DNA from: Frankiaceae bacterium
Lineage (GTDB): Bacteria > Actinomycetota > Actinomycetes > JAVEEJ01
DNA length: 8,083 nt
Assembly: GCA_030840515.1 (NCBI GenBank)
Contig: JAVEEJ010000006.1
Span: forward strand, 1 to 8,083
Direction of reading: 5' to 3'
Shown: in pieces, positions 1 through 6,309 of the stretch
How the letters are laid out: each line of letters opens with the position of its first letter
Numbering within the stretch: the stretch's first letter is position 1
The notes under the pieces: generated by a model
The model's database searches: none
What the model was told of the DNA's origin: nothing
The model's input: the letters and a program-made list of their open reading frames with translations, nothing else
Translations under genes and position numbers: made by a program

Positions 1-55
1 GCACCCCCCGCCTCGGCTACCCGGGCGCCCGCCGTACTCGCATCCCCCCACCCTC

Positions 56-139
56 GGTGATGATGAAGTTCTTCACACCGTTGTCAGGCGCCCCACGCTC
101 AGCGAGCGCCCAGCGGCTGTGAAGAACGTCATGATCACG
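56..139. repeat. Long imperfect inverted repeat downstream of ftsX
   Basis: The arms 56-77 and 118-139 are complementary at 19 of 22 positions. Read inward from each side, both give GTGATnATGAnGTTCTTCACA. The 40-base loop has further pairing: CCG 78-80 with CGG 114-116, and GGCGC 87-91 with GCGCC 106-110 (or, alternatively, CGCTC 96-100 with GAGCG 104-108). It begins 22 bases after the ftsX stop. It could be a (bidirectional) terminator, a processed 3' end or a small mobile-repeat relic. The stem is not G/C-rich and no T-run follows, so a classical intrinsic terminator is doubtful. Bases 1-55 hold no recognisable gene. Plus-strand frames ending at TGA 58-60 and TGA 118-120 are open from the window edge, so the tail of a convergent gene is possible but unproven. 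Confidence 0.6.
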
Positions 140-160
140 AGCGGGCTGAAGGGCCGGGGC

Positions 161-1075
161 TCAGACGCGCAGCGCCTTGGAGAAGGCGAGCGTGGCGAAG
201 GCCGCGATGCCGGAGATCAGCACACCCACCACCACCAGCAGCGGCATGATCGACCCGATCGCGCCCCAACCGATGAACTTGGTCGAGTTGATGTTCTGCG
301 CGAGGACGTGGTCGATCAGACCCCACTTGAACATCGCGAGCATCCCGCAGGCGAGGACACCGCCGGCGAGCCCGGCTACCGCCCCCTCCAGCAGGAACGG
401 CATCTGGATGTAGAGGTTGCTCGCACCGACCAGGCGCATGATCTGGGTCTCGCGGCGCCGCCCGTGCGCGGAGACCTGGATGATGATCGAGACCAGCAGG
501 ATGCACGCCACCACGAGCAAGCCCGACACCACCAACGCTGCGCCCTGGAAGCCGTTCAGGATCTTGAACAGGTTGTTGAGCAGCTTGCGCTGGTCGATGA
601 CGGAGTTGACCCCCGGCTTGCCCTCGAGCGCGCTCTGGATGATGGCGAACTTCTTCGGGTCCTTGAGCTTGACGCGGTAGGACTCGGGCAGCTGGTCAGG
701 CGTGGTGTTGTTCACCAGGTCGGGAGAGTCCTTGAACTGCTCCTTGAAGTGCTGATACGCCTCGGCCTGGGACTCGTAGAAGACCGTCTTGACCTGTGGC
801 AGCGCGTGGATCTCGTCGAGGATGGCCTGGCGCTGATCCTCTGTCACACCGCGGCCGTTGCACGGCTCGGCGGCGTCCCCCTCCGCGCACAAGAAGACGG
901 AGACCTCGACCTTGTCGTACCAGTAGTCCTTGGAGGCGTTGACCTGAGAACGAGCGAACAAAGCCCCAGCGAGCAGAGTCAACGAGATCCCGACCACCAG
1001 CACGACAGCGACGGTCATCATGAGGTTGCGGCGCAGGCCGATGCCCATCTCTGACAGGACGAACTGGGCGCGCAC
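161..1075 (-). CDS. ftsX: Cell-division protein FtsX (ABC complex membrane subunit)
   Basis: FtsX is the integral-membrane partner of FtsE. The complex couples cytoplasmic ATP hydrolysis to activation of peptidoglycan hydrolases during division; in mycobacteria the extracellular domain binds RipC. The 304-residue protein has the family layout: short cytoplasmic N-terminus (LRRNLMM at 14-20), TM1 about 19-41, extracellular domain about 43-172, then TM2 177-200, TM3 226-248 and TM4 271-297. The cytoplasmic segment RRRETQIMRLVGAS (206-219) is the typical FtsX signature between TM2 and TM3. Cys63 and Cys72 lie in the extracellular domain and could form a disulfide (inference). The GTG start at 1075 is supported by a GAGGA Shine-Dalgarno nine bases upstream. 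It follows ftsE by 38 bases, so the two are probably co-transcribed. No wall-hydrolase gene or smpB, frequent downstream neighbours, is visible in the remaining 160 bases. Confidence 0.95.
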   Translation of the reverse strand: MRAQFVLSEMGIGLRRNLMMTVAVVLVVGISLTLLAGALFARSQVNASKDYWYDKVEVSVFLCAEGDAAEPCNGRGVTEDQRQAILDEIHALPQVKTVFYESQAEAYQHFKEQFKDSPDLVNNTTPDQLPESYRVKLKDPKKFAIIQSALEGKPGVNSVIDQRKLLNNLFKILNGFQGAALVVSGLLVVACILLVSIIIQVSAHGRRRETQIMRLVGASNLYIQMPFLLEGAVAGLAGGVLACGMLAMFKWGLIDHVLAQNINSTKFIGWGAIGSIMPLLVVVGVLISGIAAFATLAFSKALRV

Positions 1076-1113
1076 TCTGGTCTGTCCTCAGGTCGGGGGT
1101 GGGTGAATGGTCG

Positions 1114-1803
1114 CTAGCGGCTGTAGCCGTAGACGCCGCGAGCCTGGTCGCGGACCACGTGGCCGTTCTCGAGCTCGACCACGCGGCGCCGCATCGAGTC
1201 GACGATCGCCGCGTCGTGAGTGGCCATGACGACGGTGGTGCCGGTGCGGTTGATCCGGTCGAGCAGCTTCATGATGCCGACGCTCGTCCCGGGGTCGAGG
1301 TTTCCCGTCGGCTCGTCGGCGATGAGGATCATCGGGCGGTTGACGAAAGCGCGCGCGATAGCCACCCGCTGCTGCTCGCCACCGGAGAGCTCATCCGGCC
1401 GACGGTTCTCCTTGCCCTTGAGCCCGACCAGGTCGAGCACCTCGGGGACGACCTTCTCGGCCGTGTGCCGTGGCTTGCCGATCACCGCGAGGGCGAAGGC
1501 GACGTTCTCCTGCACGGTCTTGTTCGGCAGCAGCCGAAAGTCCTGGAAGACGGTGCCGATCGTGCGCCGCAGCTTGGGCACCTTCCACGCCGACAGCTTG
1601 TCGAGGTCCTTGCCCGCGACGTGGATCGTGCCGCCGGTCGGACGCTCCTCGCGCAGCACCAGGCGCAGGAAGGTGGACTTCCCCGACCCTGACTGGCCCA
1701 CGAGAAAGACGAACTCACCCTTCTCGATGTCGACGCTGACGCCGTCGAGAGCGGGGCGGGTCTGAGTGGGATACGTCTTGGTGACGCGATCGAGCCGGAT
1801 CAC
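1114..1803 (-). CDS. ftsE: Cell-division ATP-binding protein FtsE
   Basis: FtsE is the cytoplasmic ATPase of the FtsEX complex. The 229-residue sequence contains a complete ABC nucleotide-binding domain: Walker A GQSGSGKST (36-44), Q-loop VFQDFRLL with Q87, ABC signature LSGGEQQR (139-146), Walker B ILIADEP with D163 and E164, D-loop GNLD (167-170) and the switch histidine H196 in MATHD. The FQDFRLL Q-loop and DEPTGNLD are characteristic of FtsE/MacB-type ATPases. No catalytic residue is missing. The GTG start at 1803 has no convincing Shine-Dalgarno; a TAGAGT box lies 8 bases upstream, which fits a near-leaderless message. The gene is insulated from the surface-protein gene upstream by two hairpins at 1839-1899, and ftsX follows after 38 bases. 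Confidence 0.96.
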   Translation of the reverse strand: MIRLDRVTKTYPTQTRPALDGVSVDIEKGEFVFLVGQSGSGKSTFLRLVLREERPTGGTIHVAGKDLDKLSAWKVPKLRRTIGTVFQDFRLLPNKTVQENVAFALAVIGKPRHTAEKVVPEVLDLVGLKGKENRRPDELSGGEQQRVAIARAFVNRPMILIADEPTGNLDPGTSVGIMKLLDRINRTGTTVVMATHDAAIVDSMRRRVVELENGHVVRDQARGVYGYSR

Positions 1804-1811
1804 AACGAGCC

Positions 1812-1817
1812 ACTCTA
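1812..1817 (-). promoter_or_regulatory. Candidate -10 element for ftsE
   Basis: On the minus strand this reads TAGAGT, matching the TAnnnT form of actinobacterial -10 boxes, 8 bases before the GTG of ftsE. Transcription would start about 2 bases before the start codon, consistent with the missing Shine-Dalgarno. No good -35 is present at 17-18 bases (TCCTCA at best), and that region overlaps the terminator hairpin. The assignment rests on spacing and consensus only. Confidence 0.3.
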
Positions 1818-1838
1818 GTAGGGGCCGACGACCGTGAG

Positions 1839-1877
1839 GACGACCCCGCCTCCGGGGGAGGTGGCGGGGCCGTCGTC
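1839..1877 (-). terminator. Terminator-like hairpin, distal of two
   Basis: GACGACCCCGCC (1839-1850) pairs with GGCGGGGCCGTCGTC (1863-1877) through a 12-bp stem with a 3-base bulge and a 12-base loop. It lies between the surface-protein stop and the ftsE start. No T-run follows, which is usual for high-GC actinobacterial terminators. It probably ends the long surface-protein transcript before ftsE. Confidence 0.6.
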
Positions 1878-1880
1878 ACG

Positions 1881-1899
1881 CGGTCGGTGCAGCCGACCG
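1881..1899 (-). terminator. Terminator-like hairpin, proximal of two
   Basis: This is a perfect 7-bp stem, CGGTCGG (1881-1887) with CCGACCG (1893-1899), and a 5-base loop. It lies 8 bases after the stop codon of the surface-protein gene. With the hairpin at 1839-1877 it forms a tandem terminator arrangement. Confidence 0.6.
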
Positions 1900-1907
1900 T
1901 CAGGTCG

Positions 1908-4900
1908 TCAGGCGAAGTCCGGCCGACGACGGCGGACTGACGTGAGCAGCACGCCGAGTCCGAGCATTGCTAGGCCGACCAGCGCGGCTGGCCCGAGGGG
2001 CAGGGTGGATCCGGTGAACGGCAGCGGCGTCTCCGGGGGCTTCCGGACGTGCTTGACGCCCAGCACCGTGGTCACCGGCGTGTCCACCCGGTTCGACGGC
2101 GTGCTCGGTGTCTCCGTGGACTCCACGAGTCCCACGTTGTGGATGACCGTCGCGGGGATCGACCCGTCGGCGGCCGCCGGAGGCGTGTCGATGGTCACCT
2201 TGAAGCTGACGTGACGCGAAGCGCCGCTGGCCATGTCGCCCAGCGCCCACGTGACCGTGTTGCTGGTCGCGTCGTAGCTAGCAGTGCACGTGCCCAGGTC
2301 GCAGCCGGCCGAGCCGGCAACGTAGGTCGTGTCCGCTGGCACGACGTCCGTCACGACGACGGCATGCTGGTCGAGATCGCCCAGCGCTGTCGCCGTGAGG
2401 CCGTAGGTCAACGTGTCGCCGTACTTCGCACTGCCCGTGGGGGAGACCGTCTTCACCAGGCCGAGGTCGCCCGTGGCCACCACGTGGTCCGTCGTCGCGG
2501 TGAGGGTTCCAAGACCCACCGTGTTGTGCAGCGTCTCGCCCTGATCGGCGGTGTCGTCCACTGTGACGGAGTAGGTGAGCGAACGGACGTCGTCAGCCAG
2601 GATCTGGATGACCCAGGTGATAGTTCCCGCGGTGGCGTCGTACACGCCGCCGTCACTGATGCTTCCCTCGACAGGCGTGACGTCGGCCGGCAGCGTGTCG
2701 ACCACAGTCACTGACGTCGCGTCGGCATCGCCGATGTTCGGGATCTCGATCGTGTAGTCGATCTGCTGACCAGGCTGGACGACGCTCCCGGACTCCGGGT
2801 CCGCCGTCTTGTCGAGGCCGAGATCCGGCTGGGTGACGGCCAGTGACTCGCCTTCAGCGCCGCACGTGCCGGCCGAGGGCAGGTTGTTGGCATCTCCGCT
2901 GTACGCGGCGGTCCACCAGTAGCTGCCCTTCTCGGTCGGGGTGAAGTCCCCAGACGTTGCGGCCCCTGCGACGAGTGCCACCGTCGAGGTGAACACCAAC
3001 GCGTCGGTGGCGCAGGCGCCCTCGCCCGCTTCGCTCGGTCCGTAGAGGTTGAACGTCACCGTGCCTGAGTTGTCACTCGTGCCACCTGAGACGGTCGCGG
3101 TGTCGTGAACGAGTGGCCCGGTGCCGCCGACCTGCGCGGCGGGAAGCACCGCGGAGGACGGCATGGCCGCCGTCAGCGTCGTCGTGCTCGCGGGCGTGAC
3201 GGTCGAGACCTCGTGCGAGACCTGGTTCAGCGCGCCGCACGCCTCGGCGGACGGCAGGTTGTTGGCGTCGCCCGCGTAGCTGGCGAGCCAGTAGTAGGTG
3301 CCCGCCTTCGTGGGCGTGTACGACGGACTGGTCGTGTAGGGACCCATCCCCGATGCCGGGATGGTCCAGCTGGCCAGGACTGCCGTGTCACATGCGCTGT
3401 CCGCGTAGACGCCGACCGTGATGTCACCGGTGGCAGTTGCCGTGCCACCGCTGAGCGTCACCGTGTCGGTGATGGTCCCCGTCGGCAGCTGTGCGTCGGT
3501 CGCCGTGGTGCGCAGCGACGTCGGGGCGCGAGCGACCACCGATCGCTCATGTGAGCTCTCGGTCAGCGCGCCGCAGGCCTCGCTGGAGGGCGCGTTGTTG
3601 ACGTCGCCGCCATAGCTGGCCTTCCAGTAGTAGGTGCCAGCAGAAGCAGGCGCGTACGCCGGAGCCGTGGTGTAGTCACCGTTCCCGCTGACCGTCATGG
3701 TCCAGGTGCCGAGCGCCGTGGTCCCGCACGCGCTGTCCGCGTAGACCTTGACCGTGATCGTCCCGGTTGCGTCGGCGGTCGCGCCGCTCAGTGTGACCTT
3801 GTCGGTGATCGACGCGTTGGGCAGTGTCGAGTCAGTCGCGTGCGTGGTGAGCGACGTCGGCTGCTTGCCGGCAGTCGAGGTCTCGCCGGCGTCGCCGCAG
3901 GCACCGCTCACGCCGACGTCGTTGGTGTCACCGGAGTAGACGGCGACCCAGTAGTAGGTGCCGGCGCCCGTCACGACATGGGTGCCCGACGAGTAATGGC
4001 CGGGGCCACTGACCTGAGCCGTTGTGGTCCAGGCGAGGTTGGCGAGCTTGCACACGTTGGCTGCGTCACCGACGGGGTCGACTGACGAGGTGAACGGACC
4101 GTAGAGGTTGAAGGTGACCGTGCCGCCAGCGTCGCTGCGCACGCCGCCCAGGGTTGCCGAGTCGGACACGGTGCCACCCACGGTCTGGGCGCTTGTCGCC
4201 GTGGTGCTGATCGTGCTGGTGTCGTCACGGAACTGAGTGACCGCCATCGTGGTGCCGGCGTTGTCCTTGGTGATGTGGATGGTGGCGCTTGTCGCGTCGA
4301 CCGGGAGGTTGTAACCGGCCGGGGCAGACGTCTCGACCCAGTAGTAGTAGTGGTCCCAGAGCAGTCCGCTGATCGAGCAGGCGCCGGAGCCTGCGGTCGG
4401 GGTACCGCTCGTGCAGCTACCCATTGCCACGTCGGCGCTCTCCGGCGCCTCCTTGACGCGGTAGAGGGTGAACCCGGCTCCGTCGAGCGGAGCGCCGCCG
4501 AGCGCCGCGAGCTTCTGGACCTTGAGTGTCGTGCTGATCCGCGGGTCGGTGAAGACCACGCCGAGCACGGCGTCCGGGCTCGCTTGGGTCAGGCTGAAGC
4601 CAACGGTGGCGGCCTGAGCCGTGTAGCCCGCCGGCGCTGCTGTCTCGGTGATCGTGTAGGTGCCGAGCGGGATGTCAGCGACCTTGATCGTGCCTGCGAC
4701 GTTGCTGGCGTCATTCGCGCCGTTGTCCGTCACGGTGGTGGAGGAACCGCCGCCACTCTTCACGACGGTGAACGTGGCACCGCTCAGCGCAAGGCCGGTG
4801 ACCGCGTCCGTCTTGCTGAAGGTCACGGAGCCGAGCGGGTCGAGGAAGGTCAGGGCGCCGGCGCCAGTCCCGTCACTGGGAGTGGTGACCTGCTGCGGGG

Positions 4901-5960
4901 TTGTGTCCTTGACGTAACCGGCAGGCGCGGTCTTCTCCGTGATCGTGTAGGCCACGCCCGGGCGAGCCGGGTCGATGAGGATCGTGCCCGCCGCGGGGTC
5001 AGAGTCTCCAGCTGCGTTGTCGGTGACGTCCAGCGAGCCCCCGACCGCGCCGGGAGTCGGGTCCGGCGAGATGGTGAAGGTCGCGCCGCCCAGGGCCGCA
5101 CCCGCAGTGCCGTTGGCGTTCTTGAACTTCTTGACGATGGTCAGGGCGGAGCAGTTGGAGCCGGCGTGGGCGGCGAGTCCGGTGATGTACTCCTTGAGGT
5201 TGGTCGCCGTCTCGCCAGTCGTGGTGCGCATGTTGAAGGTGCCGAAGGCGCCGGGGCAGGACGGCGCAAGACCGATGAGCCCGGTCAGGTCGAGCGAGAT
5301 CTCGAGGAAGGTGTCCGCCGCTGCAGTGCCACCGCCGAGGATGGGCACAGCCGCGGAGTTGACGGCGAAGTCGAAGCCGCTGCCCGCGCCTGGCGCGGGG
5401 CTCCAGGTTCCGACGTTCTCGTTGCCGGTCCAGATAGAGATCCCCTGAAGGGCAAGCGATGCTCCGCCGGTCTCATGGATCTTGAAGCGCAGGTCCCCGG
5501 TGGAGCGCTTCGGGACGTTGAGCCCGCTCGGGTTGTAGTTCCCCAGCTTGTTGAGCTCCACGTAGTAGGTGTCGGTCCCGGTGCCGCTGTTGCGGATCCA
5601 TCCGAAGTCGACGTAGGAGTGCCCGGCGGAAGTGTGGGTGTAGAGGAAGGTCTTGCCGATGTCGCCCTTGGGCGGGGGCGCACCAGAGGAGGTCCATGCC
5701 TTGGGCAGGTCTGTCTCCTTGGAGCTGGCGCTGAAGTAGGTCACCTCAGGTGCGTTGTCGTCCGAGGTCGGTCCGGTGAGGACATCCGCCCAGTCCGTCG
5801 CACTGTTGTGGACGAAGTTGCCGTCGATCTCGAAGCCGCCGGGGGTCGCGGCTGACGCGACGCCGATGGACAGCGTGGGCAGCGTGAACGCCATGAGGAC
5901 CCCGGCCACCACGACGGCGACAGAGCGGGGAAGGCGGGTCTTGGCGAGTGCTTGCAGCAT
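1908..5960 (-). CDS. Sortase-anchored multidomain surface protein (SpaA/CnaB-like, Ig-like repeats, DUF11, LPFTG)
   Basis: This is a predicted wall-attached adhesin or stalk protein of 1350 residues; its ligand is unknown. Residues 1-37 are a signal peptide (K/R n-region, hydrophobic stretch, cleavage after ASA). Residues 38-271 are an unrecognised, aromatic-rich, probably beta-sandwich domain (C235, C270). Three SpaA/CnaB-like domains follow (272-376, 377-475, 476-581), each with an APAGY motif. Four Ig-like repeats (582-1044) carry GTYYW and YxGDxNN motifs, then two DUF11 domains (1045-1162, 1163-1294). The C-terminus is LPFTG (1313-1317), a hydrophobic helix and RRRR. ATG 5960 is preferred because GAGGTC lies 4 bases upstream and the signal peptide starts there. 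An in-frame ATG at 6008 would add 16 residues, including rare AGA and AGG codons, and its GGGGAG is only 3 bases away. No sortase gene is visible. The gene is probably monocistronic. Confidence 0.9.
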   Translation of the reverse strand: MLQALAKTRLPRSVAVVVAGVLMAFTLPTLSIGVASAATPGGFEIDGNFVHNSATDWADVLTGPTSDDNAPEVTYFSASSKETDLPKAWTSSGAPPPKGDIGKTFLYTHTSAGHSYVDFGWIRNSGTGTDTYYVELNKLGNYNPSGLNVPKRSTGDLRFKIHETGGASLALQGISIWTGNENVGTWSPAPGAGSGFDFAVNSAAVPILGGGTAAADTFLEISLDLTGLIGLAPSCPGAFGTFNMRTTTGETATNLKEYITGLAAHAGSNCSALTIVKKFKNANGTAGAALGGATFTISPDPTPGAVGGSLDVTDNAAGDSDPAAGTILIDPARPGVAYTITEKTAPAGYVKDTTPQQVTTPSDGTGAGALTFLDPLGSVTFSKTDAVTGLALSGATFTVVKSGGGSSTTVTDNGANDASNVAGTIKVADIPLGTYTITETAAPAGYTAQAATVGFSLTQASPDAVLGVVFTDPRISTTLKVQKLAALGGAPLDGAGFTLYRVKEAPESADVAMGSCTSGTPTAGSGACSISGLLWDHYYYWVETSAPAGYNLPVDATSATIHITKDNAGTTMAVTQFRDDTSTISTTATSAQTVGGTVSDSATLGGVRSDAGGTVTFNLYGPFTSSVDPVGDAANVCKLANLAWTTTAQVSGPGHYSSGTHVVTGAGTYYWVAVYSGDTNDVGVSGACGDAGETSTAGKQPTSLTTHATDSTLPNASITDKVTLSGATADATGTITVKVYADSACGTTALGTWTMTVSGNGDYTTAPAYAPASAGTYYWKASYGGDVNNAPSSEACGALTESSHERSVVARAPTSLRTTATDAQLPTGTITDTVTLSGGTATATGDITVGVYADSACDTAVLASWTIPASGMGPYTTSPSYTPTKAGTYYWLASYAGDANNLPSAEACGALNQVSHEVSTVTPASTTTLTAAMPSSAVLPAAQVGGTGPLVHDTATVSGGTSDNSGTVTFNLYGPSEAGEGACATDALVFTSTVALVAGAATSGDFTPTEKGSYWWTAAYSGDANNLPSAGTCGAEGESLAVTQPDLGLDKTADPESGSVVQPGQQIDYTIEIPNIGDADATSVTVVDTLPADVTPVEGSISDGGVYDATAGTITWVIQILADDVRSLTYSVTVDDTADQGETLHNTVGLGTLTATTDHVVATGDLGLVKTVSPTGSAKYGDTLTYGLTATALGDLDQHAVVVTDVVPADTTYVAGSAGCDLGTCTASYDATSNTVTWALGDMASGASRHVSFKVTIDTPPAAADGSIPATVIHNVGLVESTETPSTPSNRVDTPVTTVLGVKHVRKPPETPLPFTGSTLPLGPAALVGLAMLGLGVLLTSVRRRRPDFA
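2829..4217 (-). repeat. Four Ig-like repeats in A-B-B-A order
   Basis: The units are about 3861-4217 (A1), 3525-3860 (B1), 3195-3524 (B2) and 2829-3194 (A2). A1 and A2 share GTVTFNLYGP. B1 and B2 share PTSL, ATGxITVxVYADSAC, GTYYWxASYxGDxNNxPSxEACGAL and SHE, and are clearly the closest pair, a tandem duplication of about 333 bp. All four carry an aromatic GTYYW or GSYWW strand and a YSGDxN turn. Each has two cysteines 50 or 51 residues apart. The A type resembles Ig-like repeats common in actinobacterial surface proteins, which I recognise by sequence style rather than by search. Confidence 0.85.
4218..5147 (-). repeat. Three tandem SpaA/CnaB-like domains
   Basis: The domains span about 4833-5147, 4536-4832 and 4218-4535. 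Each starts with a strand carrying a lysine (K277, K383, K483), has a glutamate before APAGY (E342, E439, E543) and ends with an aspartate-bearing strand (FLD374, FTD472, FRD579 or D580). That is the residue set for intramolecular Lys-Asp isopeptide bonds. The third domain has a longer insertion with Cys516 and Cys528 and an aromatic YYYW segment. Residue numbers count from ATG 5960. Confidence 0.8.
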
Positions 5961-6041
5961 GTCTGACCTCGAGGTCGTCGTGGACGATGCCGAGGTCGGT
6001 CTCACCATTGGCTCCCCGCGACCGCCCGAGTAGATCGGGTG

Positions 6042-6060
6042 GTGACCGAGTACCGGTCGC
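6042..6060 (-). other. Leader hairpin proximal to the start codon
   Basis: GTGACCG (6042-6048) pairs with CGGTCGC (6054-6060) with one G-T wobble and a 5-base loop. In the surface-protein mRNA it lies about 35-80 bases before the two candidate start codons. Confidence 0.4.
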
Positions 6061-6079
6061 GGATCACAGCCCCCCTGGC

Positions 6080-6099
6080 GTCACCGGTCTCCCGGCGAC
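6080..6099 (-). other. Leader hairpin with GNRA tetraloop
   Basis: On the minus strand GTCGCCGG and CCGGTGAC form an 8-bp stem (one wobble pair) closed by GAGA, a GNRA tetraloop. The GGTGAC of its 3' arm is also complementary to GTCACC copies at 6150-6155 and 6041-6046, so alternative folds are possible. A GNRA-capped stem is typical of structured RNA, but the element is unidentified. Confidence 0.45.
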
Positions 6100-6183
6100 T
6101 GAGCGTGACGGTGCTACCAACCTGGACCGAGCGCAAGCAACCGGAGATCGGTGACCAGACGCTTTACCCGACTGCTCCGTTGG

Positions 6184-6205
6184 TGTCCTAAAAGTCCGGT
6201 GGACA
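6184..6205. promoter_or_regulatory. Candidate operator dyad TGTCC-N12-GGACA
   Basis: Perfect 5-base arms (6184-6188 and 6201-6205) are separated by 12 bases, and the inner GTCC-GGT-GGAC (6194-6204) repeats the same half-site. The dyad lies in the least GC-rich part of the spacer, upstream of the surface-protein gene. The spacing suits a dimeric helix-turn-helix regulator, but no known box was recognised. Confidence 0.3.
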
Positions 6206-6262
6206 TGGCCGTTTCGCCGGTAGCCGAAATGACTAGGCGGTCGGCCGATCGGCGGAGGGAAG

Positions 6263-6309
6263 CCGTCGGCACAGCGGATGTCCGGCTACGCGTTGTGACA
6301 GACCGACGG
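6263..6309 (-). terminator. Possible prfB terminator (long-loop inverted repeat)
   Basis: CCGTCGG (6263-6269) and CCGACGG (6303-6309) are perfect complements, extended inside by CACA (6270-6273) and TGTG (6294-6297). A second small hairpin, GAGCG/CGCTC (6309-6323), lies between it and the prfB stop. No T-run follows either. They are the best candidates for ending prfB transcription. Confidence 0.35.

Noticed and set aside
119..1054. A 311-codon plus-strand open frame opposite ftsX
   Set aside because: FtsX is unmistakable on the other strand. The plus translation is Asp/His/Arg-rich low-complexity shadow sequence.
1804..1907. Target-site duplication or attachment sites flanking the adhesin gene
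   Set aside because: Comparing 1804-1907 with 6009-6336 gives only short GC-rich similarities such as CGGTCGG, expected by chance and from hairpins.
4275..5855. A 526-codon plus-strand open frame antisense to the surface-protein gene
   Set aside because: It is the complementary frame of a high-GC3 gene. Its Arg/Gly/Val-rich translation has no domain or signal, and the minus-strand gene is strongly supported by domains.
6042..6110. c-di-GMP-I (GEMM) riboswitch before the adhesin gene
   Set aside because: CACGCTCAG, a GAGA tetraloop and GACGC recall the class, but the conserved GGCAAACC, GACGCAAAGCC and 3' receptor segments are absent.
6114..6206. A 30-codon open frame in the leader (ATG 6206 to TAG 6114) as a regulatory upstream peptide
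   Set aside because: It has no Shine-Dalgarno, contains rare codons, and shows no run of regulatory codons. Nothing beyond the frame itself supports it.
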